64,000 nt of DNA from Rhynchopus euleeides (Eukaryota; Euglenozoa; Diplonemea; Diplonemida; Diplonemidae): the NCBI GenBank assembly GCA_963210315.1, contig OY723300.1, positions 1,054,001 to 1,118,000 of the forward strand. Reading direction: 5' to 3'. The notes below the pieces were generated by a model. The model was not told the DNA's origin. It saw only the letters and a list, made by a program, of their open reading frames with translations, and did not search any database. The position numbers and the translations under genes are program-made. Positions 52,440 through 63,590 of this stretch are shown here, piece after piece (position 1 is the first letter of the stretch; every line of letters starts with the position of its first letter).

Positions 52440-54710
52440 CCAGTGGCTTGTGGCCAACTAGCAGCAGCCTGGTATGACAGGGTAGTCATACACAGGCTAT
52501 GTACAGGGTCGGCCTCGTCCTGGACCAGTCGTAGGCTTATGCTACTGTTGGATCTCAGGACTGGCCACCACTGCGCGGGTCAAATTTTTGGAAAGGGGGC
52601 CTTGACCAAAGGCAAACAGTTTTTGAGTTCTTGCACCACTTCATCTCGGGACTACTCTGATTGGATTCCTCGGATTCGTCGACACACTGTTTCAGAACTG
52701 TGCACTTCTCCATCCACACCGGCATCGGGTCACCCGCTGAATGCCGTGAGGGCCGAAGCCCAGGGTCAGATTTCGGTACAAGGCGATTAACAGGTCGTTG
52801 AGAGGTTCGCAAGTTTAAATGTACCTACAAAAGCTTCATGTACCCGTGATAGGGATTTAGTCATTGCTATAGGTGAAGATCAGAGCCCAGGCGGGATGTA
52901 AGACAGGGTGTCGCAGATGCAACAATATCTCCAGAGCCACTTTGTATGCCTTTGTTCGGGATGCCCCTTCACCTGTCGCGCTTAGGTTCCGTCCAAGTTC
53001 GCCGATTCCAGTGCTTCAAGAGAGCACACAGTTCCTTCCCAGTAGTCTTCATCCTCGGTTCCGAATCATCGCAGTCCCTCGAATCCATGGTGCAGAACTA
53101 AATTCTCGAAAGGTGGTCAATGTTTTGAAAGGGGCCCGTGACCAGCGGAAATTGGAATTCGACCCAAACCTGCAAGTGTACTGTTGTTTAACGTTGTCCA
53201 AAGCCCCTTGCGGTGTGACAGTACATTCGTTATGTGAATATCTGTCACATGGCTATGGCAACACAGACAGGCAAGCTGGGGAGGCGTCGCGTCCGTCGAA
53301 AAGATCATTTCTGCACAACTACCGGCATCGCAGCTACGGTAGAAGTGACTGACCCTGTTCTTGTAATCTTGACGCTGGAAAATTCCATTCGGAAATACCA
53401 AACACATCCACTGAAAGTGGATGGAATGGGCGTCAAGACCGTGATTTTTGGGGAGTGGACTGCCCTGTATCGTGAACCCGCTGAGGGTACAAAATACAGA
53501 ACAGGGAGGCACAGGTGCAGCACAACACAGGCAGGCAGGCAGGAAACAATGGGTGCAGGTCAGACAAAATGTTCGGTGTCAATCGGCTTGGTTTGGTTTG
53601 TAGTGATGATGCGGAACACACAACCCGCACCCAACCTCCAGATTCAGACCACTGTACCCATTTTCACCAGTTATATCCGCTCACTCAGAGCAAAACCTCA
53701 TTTATTGCAGAATCGAAGAGTGGGTCGTAACAAGCGACACTCACACCTTGCCATTTTGTAAGTTCGGCGTAGCCAACTCAGGAAACTTTTCACCGTGCGG
53801 ATCCTTGCGAACACTTCACACGCCCGGCAGGCTGGTGGGGTGTTCTGTGTTCGAAGAAGTTCGACTGTCGTTGCACCGTCACACCCCACTCACCCATCCC
53901 ACCCCGCCACCAGAGATCACACTCCAGAAGATGGGTTGTTCTTTTGCGGTGGTTTGATGGTGGTGTCGAAAGCGATTCGCGCAAGATACTGAACGACGCA
54001 CAACACTTTTCACCCAGAAAAGGGGGTATTTGGCCCTTCAATGAAAACCTGCCACACAGCCGCTCAGGCCTTGCGATGCTCAAGTGCCGGTTGGACCCCT
54101 ATGTCCTTCAGGCCCCAAAGCAGGCAACGATATGGGATCAACCTCACAGGGGTGAATAACAGGGTGAACAAGGCACGGGTTTTAGTCTGATGACACACTG
54201 CAACCTCAAGGACTGGCGACACCTCTCCCACATTCTGCGGCACTCTGCCGTGGCGACAAGGCTTCCTGTCATGGGAGATCGCTGCGTGGATCAACGTGGC
54301 ACCACCCGTGTGCTCGGCAGGTTGTTTCGGCACCTGCTTTCTCCGTGTCATGCTTTTCGTGAGCGTGTCAGGGATGTTGGCACACGCTGGGGAGGGTTTC
54401 ACATGATGACATAACATACATCAGAAGCACACACCCACGTGGCGCTGTCCTTGGCAGGACTTTGAAGTGCCGCCCTGATATCCTTGTTGGATAGAACCCT
54501 CATATCGCACCCTCAATCAGCTGACGAAAACCTAGGAAAAAACGAGTGTAGGATAGCGGGCCCGGTTACTCACGGTATGGACCCTCGGGGCCAGGCTGCG
54601 ATACCAGCACGCGAACCCAAATTGCAATACGAAAACCTGAGATTTCTGGCTGATTTGGCCATGTACCCAGGTCCTCAGCAGGAGCTAGATATCCGCGGTC
54701 CCATTTTAGG
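52440..54710. pseudogene. interior of element B with decayed short frames
   Basis: Reading frames of 60-175 codons on both strands overlap (for example plus 53234-53761, minus 53117-53512, minus 54064-54417). Base composition is lower in GC than the host genes. No domain was recognised and no frame extends across the region. Probably the eroded cargo of the transposon. Confidence 0.35.
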
Positions 54711-54719
54711 GCAACGAAT

Positions 54720-55103
54720 GGGCTCAAAATTCATAAATTCCTTTGAAAACGGACCCAAATGTCCAAAATAGGCCCACCCCAAAAAAAATTTCGAAAAGGT
54801 CCCCCCCACAGAATTTCTCAGAATTTTCCAGATTTTCTCAGATTTTGGCATTCTGGCCCGGATTTTTGCAGAAATATTTCGATGAGCCATTTTAGGGTTC
54901 AAAATGGGGGGCCCTCGCTACCAGTCAAAGCTCGTCACAGCTCGTCAGTCAGTGAGGGGAAGTGGGCTGGAACTCACTTTTTCTCACTCAGTCACATCTG
55001 GTAGCGAGGGCCCCCATGGGCTCAAAATTCAAAAATTCCTTTGAAAATGGGTCCAAATGTCCAAAATAGGCCCACCCCAAATTTTTTTTTGAAAAGGTCC
55101 CCC
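54720..55103. repeat. duplicated GGGCTCAAAATTC block flanking a miniature element
   Basis: An 87-bp block (GGGCTCAAAATTCA, TTCCTTTGAAAA, AATAGGCCCACCCC) occurs at 54720-54806 and 55017-55103. A diverged third copy lies at 59055-59143 inside element C. Sharing between elements B and C supports a common ancestry or exchange of their right ends. Confidence 0.75.
54905..55014. mobile_element. ~105-bp palindromic miniature element, copy 2
   Basis: Begins GCCCTCGCTACCAG and ends CTGGTAGCGAGGGC, perfect 14-bp inverted ends. Homologous to 35497-35612. It sits between two copies of the GGGCTCAAAATTC block. It is too small to code. Confidence 0.75.
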
Positions 55104-55301
55104 CACAGATTTTCCAACTTTCGGGGGTGGGGGTACCTAAATTCGGTACCCTGGGTACCTAAATTGGGTACCCTGGGTACCTAAATTAGGTACCCAGGGT
55201 ACCTAAATTCGGTACCCAGGGTACCTAAATGCGTTATCGGATTTTCGGCCGATTTGGGTACCGAAAAGGGTTACCCTCTGGTTGTCGTACCCCACCGTGT
55301 A

Positions 55302-56515
55302 CATCCGCCAGTGAGGGCCTCCAGTGTGCGGTGTTCAGCATTTGCTGGCGAGCTGTGCTGTCTGACCTCGACTGTGTGTGGCCCCGATTCACCCGCTCCT
55401 TCCCTTCCCCTGCCTGTTACGGTTCACTTGCCGAGCCTGTTGCTTTTGTGGTGTGGGTGGTGGGTTGGCTTGCCCAAGCTTCCCGACGGGGTGGGGGGCA
55501 CGGGTGGGACACCTTCTTAACGAACACACCAAAAACCCTTCGGCTGCAAGTTTCCCCTTTTGTTATTGGAGGGGGTGGTATTGTCTTTGTTTGGGCAGGC
55601 TATAAGCTGACATGCGCTTGCACACATCCCCCCCCCCCCCCGCATCAGACACAACCTGCATAACGAGTGAAGGGTGATCATTCTTGTGCTTCCTTCTACT
55701 TCTATTTCACCCCCCCCCCCCCACCCCTGCGTCATCAACGCACAATTCCCTTCCTTAGGCCTCGAGCAGAGGGGGGGGTGATACCGTTAGGATCTGCCAC
55801 CAGATCTCAGAGCACCGCTCGGCGCCCCCCCGCTCCCCCCCCCCGCCCTCACTGATATATCGTGACGTGGTGTTGCCTGCCAACACATAGCCCCCTGTCT
55901 CTCGTTCTCTGTAGTTTGGGTGGTTTTTGGGAGCTGGCATCCACTTGTGTCTCCCACCCTCTGTAGGGCACACAACGTGAAAAGCCGAGCTCGCTATTCA
56001 ATCCTGACTCGACACCACCCCCCCCCCCCTTCTCTTGGCAGAACAGCGCGTTGTTCCGTTCGGACAAACAAAATATCGAGTCGCTGTTCTTTTTTTTTGC
56101 TCTCGGTCATGTTGTTCGTCTGACATAAGGGGGTTGGCCCCGGTGATGCCTTGGTCTATAGGAGCAGTATTTTTTTACTGGCAATGCCACTTGTTATAAA
56201 GTGGCATTGCCAGATTGGCCCGAAGCAACCACTTCCGCACAAAAGAGGGGCCTCTAACATGGAGGCGACGTTCCGTTCTCTCCGCACGGCGAGGCAAAAT
56301 GTGGCCCTGCGTGCGCGCAGCCAGGTGTGGAAAGGCTGAAGGGGCAGTGCAGCTGGCAGCTCTGCCGAGCGTGTGGCTACACTGCCCCAACAAGAAAGTC
56401 GAAAGGGCAGGCGAGCTGCCCGTGCGTGCCACGCAGAAAACAAATATGGGGGATGCATCCTGCACCCCCCACACCCACACACATGCAGAGCCCCCCCCAC
56501 CCCCCTTCTCTCAAT
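55302..56515. other. spacer between elements B and C, no gene recognised
   Basis: 1.2 kb of mixed sequence with C runs near 55630, 55710 and 56020. No recognisable ORF. A short inverted repeat, CAATGCCACTT facing AAGTGGCATTG, lies at about 56183-56211. Confidence 0.5.
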
Positions 56516-57344
56516 TACACGGTGGGATCATGAAAAAAATAGTACTATATATAGTGACATGGCGACTATAATAGTCACTATAATAGTGGACCTGCGACTA
56601 TTATAGTGACTATAATAGTGGCAGGTCCACTATAATAGTGACTATAATAGTCGCCATGTCACTATAATAGTCACTATTATAGTGGGCTTGTCACTATTAT
56701 AGTCACTATAATAGTCGCATGTCCACTATAATAGTCACTATTATAGTGACGTGCGACTATTATAGTGACTATAATAGTGGACTTGTCCACTATTATAGTC
56801 ACTATAATAGTCGCCTGCGACTATTTTTACAACTATAATAGTGACAATTCTAGTGGCATGCGACTATTATAGTCACTATTATAGTCGCCATGTCGACTAT
56901 ATGGTCAGTAAGTGCTCAGTATATAGTGAACACATACTTCTATTCGAACATGGGATGCCACTACATGTCGAGTAAACGCCCAGGACATGTCACTAAGTGT
57001 CCAGTAAACTGCGTTTTTGGTCCACTATATGGCCGGCATTGCGACTATTTTACTGACATGCACTCAACATGTCCAGTATTATAGTGGATGTGCGGCCAAC
57101 ATGTCAGTATTTACTGAACATGTCCACTATTATAGTGACCGCATACACGCATGTCACTATTATAGTCACTATTTTAGTGGCATGTCCAGAAAATACTGAA
57201 CATGTCCACTATTATAGTGTCGCATACACGCAGGTCCACTATGATAGTCACTATTATAGTGACGGCATATACTGGCCATTTTACTTGCATGCCGAAGTGG
57301 AGCGTTTCCCTTGCGGAACGCCTTGGCAAATGGGTGTCTCCCAA

Positions 57345-57540
57345 GGCAAAAATGAGTGAACGGGCAGCATGCCGTTCCACATTTTTCCCTCGTGAGGGCG
57401 ACCCCCTTGCAACGCAAGGTGAAAAATGAAGAAACGGGCAGCATGCCGTTCTACATTTTTCCCTCGTGAGGGAGGCCCCCTTGCACCGCAAGGTGAAAAA
57501 TGAAGAAACGGGCAGCATGCCGTTCCACATTTTTCGTCTC
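57345..57540. repeat. 74-bp tandem repeat in element C
   Basis: AACGGGCAGCATGCCGTTC recurs at 57359, 57433 and 57507, with ACATTTTTCCCTCGTGAGGG and CTTGC(A)ACGCAAGGTGAA between, giving about 2.5 copies. Each unit contains the palindromes CGGGCAGCATGCCG and CCCTCGTGAGGG and the CCTTGCNNNGCAAGG dyad. Confidence 0.85.
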
Positions 57541-59480
57541 TGGATCAACAAACGAGAGCGCACCGCAAGTCTCGGCATTATCTGCCTTGAGAACCTCTGC
57601 ATGGACAGGAACCGGAAGGCCCCCTGTGTAGGAGTGATTCAGCAGAGACGAACATTTCGTCACGGTGGCGCTTCAGGCGTGTGCCGAGCTATATGTCGAC
57701 ACACCTTCCCGGTGGGGCTCCAGGCATTTGCCGAGCTAGTGTATTGTATCAACTGTTATAATAAGAATGAGAAAACATCCATGGGTCAGCAGGGAAACCC
57801 CTGCTGTGGGGGACAGAATCGACGTGTTTCTTTGAAGAAACAACCTGCGGGTTACCGCTGGGGTCGATGTCCAAAGGGGCGCGACACCACGGGGGTGCAA
57901 CACCGCTTGTCTTGGGAAGTTCTTCACCTTTGGTGAAGGCGGAGTGTTCATATAAGCAAAATTTACGTACACAAGCAGCGCTCAACCATACACCAGCAAA
58001 CCAAGCAGGTAGCTGCCGAAGGATCGGTTCGTGCACCTGAGTCTGTACTCTATCTGATCTATTCCGGCTTTTCATGCTTGTCCTTTCAGGCCGGAGGTCT
58101 CTCTCTCAAGGCATATAGTCATTCTCCCTTTGCCACAGACCAGTGGGAGTATGTTTATGTGGAGTCACCTAGAGTCACAGTTATTCGGTGCCACCACGAG
58201 AGAGAGTCCAGATTCAGACCGTGTGTCATCCTCTTCCACGGCCAGGCAGAGCTTGCGCGGGGGCAAGATGGCTGAGTTGCCGGGCGTCTACAGATGCTCC
58301 ACACACACGACGAGCGCCAGCAGGAGTACTGGTTTCCGACCGATTCCCGACCACCTCTAATTCCACAAGGGCGCAGGCAGCCATATGGGGGTTTTCATTC
58401 CATTCCCAGACATCCGAACATAGTCACCTAGGGGGGCCACCACGCAAGGCCGCTGACATGCACAGTCTCACGCCGCTTTGTGTACGTAAATCTGCACCCA
58501 AAGTTGCCCCCCAACCGCCCGGTAGGTAAGACCCTCGGGGTGCTGCATCCCCATCATCGGGTCACCTAAACTTTCGGCAAAAAAGCACTCCGTCTTGAAC
58601 TTTAAAAATCTGAAAATTCTGAAAAAGAAAAGCAGCGCAAAGCAAGGCAACAAGGGAGCAATGCGATGGGTGGGGGCACGAGCTTGAACAGGGCAGGGTC
58701 GGGGGGAGTTTAAAATAGCTGGACAATCAGCTATGGTTCTGAGCAATGGCCGTGTCGTCATTGCTCTTTTGATGTATTCTCTTGACATACTGGATACCGT
58801 CAATTTTGACACACGTCTGTACCGTCTGTAATCCACGAAATGACCCAAACATGATGTGCTTCATTTTTGGGACCGTCTGTGTGATCAGGATCAAAGATCT
58901 CGGGGTTTCTACGACTTCCTTCGAAAATGGAAGGTTCCAGATCACAAGGACCAGACTTTGGGGCCATATTTTTTTTGCTCTATTTTTGAGGCGAATTTTC
59001 ACCAAGGCCGAACAGGCCAAATTCGCGGGCCGTTTTAATGCGTTTTAGGCCTCAAAACAGGCTCAAAAACCAAAAATTCCTTCGAAAATGGGCTCAAATG
59101 TGCAAAATGGACCCATCCGAAAAAAAAATCGAAAAGGGTCCCCCTATACATGTCGACTATTATAGTGACTATTATAGTCGCAGGTCCACAAAAATAGTGA
59201 CTATAATAGTGGCATGCCACTATTATAGTGACTATTATAGTGGACATGCCACTATTATAGTCGCACGTCCACTATAATAGTCACTATAATACTGACATGG
59301 CGACTATTATAGTCGCCGTGCCACTATTTGCCCAGTATGTGTCCAGTATAATTGAGAATGTGTCCAGTATGTGGCGAGTAAGTGTGCCAAATTCGCCAGT
59401 ATACCGTTTCCATATAGTACTATGTGTCCAGGATATAGTCACTATATAGTGGCAACTTATAGTGGACAAAAATAGTACTA

Positions 59481-59865
59481 CCGTATTCGGAAAAATACTG
59501 GAACGGAATAATGTTCCAAGTTCCGGCCGAGACCCCATCTGTTCCAGTTATTTTCCGTTCCAGAATTGTTTTGGGGGGTCTGCGCGGACTTGGCCGTTTT
59601 CTGAGAGTCGGGTACTTTCCCAAGGGTATGTTGGGCCCACCATCCTCCACCATGGCATGGGGTGGGGTGAGGTGGGATTTCGGACATGTGCCCCAAAAAC
59701 TGACAAGTACCCGTCAATTTCCCCCAAATTCTAATTCTGGAACGGAAAAATACTGGAACGGAATAATGTTCCAAGTTTCGAAAATCCGGGTTTGTTCCAG
59801 TTATTTTCCGTTCTAGAAAAAATCCGTTCCAGCATTTTTCCGTTCCAGTATTTTTCCGAATACGG
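59481..59865. mobile_element. 385-bp miniature inverted-repeat element nested in element C
   Basis: Perfect 26-bp inverted ends beginning CCGTATTCGGAAAAATACTG, flanked by TA on both sides (59479-59480, 59866-59867). Inside, GGAACGGAATAATGTTCCAA and TTCCAGTTATTTTCCGTTC recur, so the element is itself built of short inverted repeats. No ORF of its own. TA duplication and size fit a Tc1/mariner-type miniature element. Confidence 0.85.
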
Positions 59866-59875
59866 TAAACCCCCC

Positions 59876-60527
59876 TCACGACTATTGTTTACCTACAGGT
59901 ATTGTTTACATAAAATTATTTACATGTATTGTTTACATCCGATTATTATTTACGTGCAATTATTTTATTTTTCAGGGGGTCTTCGCTACGGGGTGACCGT
60001 CAGTGCGTTTTGGTGCATTTGCTGTTGAATTGGCTGAAAACTGACGGAGATTGACGGAGGATAACGGCCAGCGAAGACCCCCTCAGGGGGTTCAAAAATA
60101 TTTCCAAGGTGCTCTGAGGAGTGAGACTTGGTGCCTCTGTCACCAAAGTGACCCCACCAGGATCCGCGCAGGTTCCAAACGTTCAAAAGAACGGGGTTTG
60201 GAAAGCCCGGTGAGGGGGTCCCGCCTGGGTGGGTGGTGTGGTGGGCTAGCTGCCTCCCAGTCACTGAATCAGACCAACATTTCATGGATGAATCTTGGCA
60301 CCGATACCACCAAAATGACCCCACTACGATCCGCACGGAGTCCGAAAAGGACAATGGAAGTGGAAAATCGCGATTCCGCACAGGTTTCGAAAAAAAATGC
60401 TGAACTATGTAAACAGTACGTGCGTGTAAAATTATTTACACGTATTGTTTACAGTGAATATTATTCACAGCTATTATTTACATGCACATCTACTATTTAC
60501 ATGAAGCCAGGTAAACAATAGCTGTGA
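59876..60527. repeat. TTTAC-rich inverted segment with a CTTCGCT hairpin
   Basis: The ends TCACGACTATTGTTTAC and GTAAACAATAGCTGTGA are complementary with mismatches. Each side holds several TTGTTTACA / TTATTTACA motifs in both orientations. GGGGGTCTTCGCT at about 59977 faces AGCGAAGACCCCC at about 60071. It looks like another small element or composite end within element C. Confidence 0.6.
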
Positions 60528-60561
60528 CCCCCCTTTACTTTTTTTTTGATCCCACCGTGTA

Positions 60562-62760
60562 GCTGATACAATGCCCTATCCCCTCCTCGCACAGCGAGCG
60601 CTGGTTGCCGTGCGGATCCGTTTTAATTGATTCACAGGTCGGTGGCCTTGCTGTTTGAAGGATTCCCTTTGAACCCCCTCGTGCACATGTTGCTATATTT
60701 TCGAAGCGGAGGTCGTCCCGGATTTCCGCTTTCGGCGTATTTTTCTGCAAATCGAACCGTGCGTGACAGTGGCGGTCGCCTCAAGAGCAGGGTGTGCTCG
60801 GTGTGTTGCACTGCTGCGAGTTGGGGCAATGACGATCGCATCAAGATCATGGGGTGCTCGGTGCTTTCAAAACAAGACACTTGTGTTCTGGATTGTGTGT
60901 GAATCGGAGGGTGGAGGTAGCACCAAAGCTCGCTTGGTGCACCTTACACTATACATAAGGGTTAGGAGCAGTGTGTGCTCGGCGTTCCCTGCACTGCTAT
61001 AAAAAAGCGTCACGTGGATGTGAGTGTGTTGGGGTACAGTGTCATCAGACCGAATGATGCAAAGAAGGTATCGGTGCTGGATGCCAGAACTCGAGAGAAC
61101 ATGGGCCTTCTCACGGGGAACGGGGTTGCTGTGAACGCGGCCAACACTTGTTTGCGGCAGAGGTCTCGCCAGAGTTTACTCGGTACGGCCTGCACTAAGC
61201 AAACGTGTTGACGTGCGTGTGTATGTTTGTGGTTCGCCAGGCCCTTGCACCATTCATGAGTACCATTTTTGCATTTGCTGTGTCGGAGGTCATGAATGTT
61301 GGCGGCAAAGAGCGAACGGGCCCTCAAAAGACATGCATCGCAACGCGTAGCGGCCAGTCCTGGCCACCTCTCTCAGAGCAGATCGTGTCAGATGATGTTG
61401 TGATGTGAACACGGCAGGCACCAGGGGGCCCCTCCCCCCAAATTAGCTGTAGCCAGGACGCGCGGACAGCAGGTCCCGTATCAACAACGCGAATCAGAAC
61501 GAGCAGCAGCAGAAGAAGAACCCGTGGGGAGGTTTGTTTGTCTTTTGAGGCGGGGTACGCCTTCGAGGGCGGCCGGTATTGTCTTATTGTTCCTTGGCCT
61601 TTGTGCAGGAATGCATACGCACGGTGCATCTTGTCTGCCCGTGTTGGGTTTGGCAGGTGGGGCGGGGGTGGGTAGGAGAGGGGTATGGTTCTGCGTGCCA
61701 TGTCGCAAGGCGATGTGCCACGCGCCCATGCCTAACCCACCTTCGGAACGGCCTGCCGACCCCCCCCCGCCATCCAACCCCACACGCACCCCCACACCCG
61801 ATCTCAGGATATGGTACTTATTGCACGCATGCAGCCATCTGGCACGGGTCTCACAGAGAACCCGTCAGCGATGCTGCAGAACGAACCGAATTCGGGGAAA
61901 AAAATACCAAATGTAACATGCATCCCTGCTCCCCTGAGGGGGGCTAACAACTCATTCACAAATGGTTCGGGTCGCAGCCTGTGGTACAGTACATGCTCGC
62001 CTGCAGCCCACAGAAATCACAATCACAATATATTCGCTACGTGCACTGCATAGGTGCTCTTTGGTCCATTCCATCTATTGTTGTGATGTTGTGATAATGA
62101 CGCTGAATTTATTATTGCCGAATAACGAAGACCAATGCAAACAAAAATCCAAGAAATGCGACGATTGAGGTGGTGGTGGGCGGGGTGGGGGTGGGGCGGG
62201 GCTCTGTGCCTGATGACACTGGCTGCCAGTGTGCCACCAACAATTAGCGCTCACTTCTGGGCTTCAGAGGGGCGAGCTAACTTCATCTCAATACTTCCCC
62301 CCGACCCCGCCCCCGTGTTTATATGTCCTTAGGACCCCTACAGGCTTAGCAGGGGTATTGGCTGAACCGTGAAACCACCGTGGTTCGTCATCTTTCTCGA
62401 CCATTCTAGTTTAGATTAGCGGCTGGGCAGCATGCTGTGTCACCGCAGCAAGGCCCACAGCAGGAGAGCAGATCGATACCGCGCCCAAAGAACAGTGGGC
62501 GCCCCCTTCCAGCAAAATAGGTGAAACGCTGACACACACAGTCTTTGATAAGCCCGTCAAGGCACCGGGATTTCCGAACAGGGGAATAGGGTGCCCTTTC
62601 TGAGAGGTTTCCAAACCAGAAAAAGCCGGTTTTCTGGTTTGGGGAAATTTATAAAAAAAAAGAGATTTCTGGAAAAAAAAGCCAGAATTTTTTCAAGGCG
62701 TTTTCTCGTGGGGGATGAGGATATGTCCTCCTGACACCCACCCTTTTCCCGTTTTTTTTG
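60562..62760. other. spacer with recurring GCTCGGT motifs, no gene recognised
   Basis: 2.2 kb without a recognisable gene. Between 60790 and 61200 the motif (T)GCTCGGTGNNNNNTGCACT recurs in degenerate form (near 60797, 60857, 60934, 60977, 61176), related to the exact copies at 28765 and 50813. Confidence 0.5.
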
Positions 62761-62778
62761 CAGCAACAGCCAGACGTT

Positions 62779-62997
62779 CACTACCGTGGCCTCCGGCGGC
62801 TGGGGGGCTCCGCCCCCCAGACCCCCCAGTGGCGTATGTCTCGTACTCAAGTCCTTCGAATCCCATCAGGTTGGGGGATCCAACCACTCCAGTCGCCTCA
62901 GGACGCAGCCAACTCACACAGAATCTGTTCGCCCACACGAACAGATGTTCACTACCGTGGCCTCCGGCGGCTGGGGGGCTCACGCCCCCCAGACCCC
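62779..62997 (+). repeat. GC hairpin module pair
   Basis: Two copies (62779-62827 and 62950-62997) of the CACTACCGTGGCCTCCGG...CAGACCCCC module, separated by the same linker (GTCTCGTACTCAAGTC, CAACCACTCCAGTCGCCTCA, CAACTCACACAGAATCTG) seen in the Mutator-like elements. The CAGGC-type ends of those elements are not present nearby, so this is a fragment or a relative. Confidence 0.8.
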
Positions 62998-63327
62998 CGA
63001 TGTAGCGTGTGCCCGTCTGTCTATCTCACTTACCCCGGATACAGTGCTGCGTAGGAGGTCAGCACCACATCCATGAAGCGTTCTTCGAAGCCTGGCTGAC
63101 ATCGGACAGGAGGTCGGACTTCCCCACCTGGGAGGTACACTCGCCGCGTTGGCGACATGCGTGACATGCGACACGATACCTGAAACGTGAGTGTGCCTGG
63201 CTAACACGGGCATTTCAACGGTCTGCCGGCGACCGTCCCCCAAACCAGTAAACCAGCAGTTTTGGAAAATCGGAGAGGTCACCCTACTACCCTGTTTCCG
63301 AACAACATCAGGGACAGTGGGTGCTAA

Positions 63328-63374
63328 TGAAAAACCGGTTTGCAAAACCGGTTTTTGCCAAAACCGGTTTTTCA
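63328..63374. repeat. AAAACCGGTTTT palindrome cluster
   Basis: Three tightly packed copies of the palindrome AAACCGGTTT within 47 bp, followed by an A run. It resembles the palindrome clusters near the ends of elements A-C, but no matching inverted terminus was found in the window. Confidence 0.75.
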
Positions 63375-63541
63375 AAAAAAAAAAAAAAACTATAAAAAAA
63401 TTCGGGAAAATTCCACTTTTTTCCCGACTATGCCCACCCTGCTTAGAGGGTACACAGGTCACCTGGACACCAATAATGGCCCCACTACGAACCGCGATTG
63501 ACCCAAAGAGTCCAAGAACGCGAAGGAGAAGGCCAGGTGTT

Positions 63542-63590
63542 CGCTACCGTGGCCTCCGGCGGCTGGGGGGCTCCGCCCCCCAGACCCCCC
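63542..63590 (+). repeat. single GC hairpin module
   Basis: One copy of the CTACCGTGGCCTCCGGCGG...CAGACCCCC module without a partner downstream. The remainder to 64000 has short frames only. Confidence 0.8.

Larger units (their letters stand above)
51400..55299. mobile_element. TA-flanked CACGGTGG-ended DNA transposon, element B
   Basis: Ends CACGGTGGGGTACGACA and its exact complement at the right (55283-55299), flanked by TA (51398-51399 and 55300-55301). The total of 3900 bp includes a later 869-bp Mutator-like insertion 8 bp inside the left end, which duplicated ACACGGTGG. Subterminal clusters of GGTACCCAGGGTACC and GGTACCCTGGGTACC with TAAATT spacers lie at about 52330-52430 and 55130-55235. 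The interior has only short broken frames and several shared repeats. Confidence 0.87.
56518..60559. mobile_element. TA-flanked CACGGTGG-ended DNA transposon, element C
   Basis: 4042 bp starting CACGGTGGGATCA and ending TGATCCCACCGTG, flanked by TA (56516-56517 and 60560-60561). Subterminal arrays of the palindromic CACTATTATAGTG / CACTATAATAGTG motif occupy about 56540-57265 on the left and 59150-59330 on the right. The right part also contains a nested 385-bp miniature element and a TTTAC-rich inverted segment. The centre (about 57280-59040) has only short frames. Confidence 0.87.
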
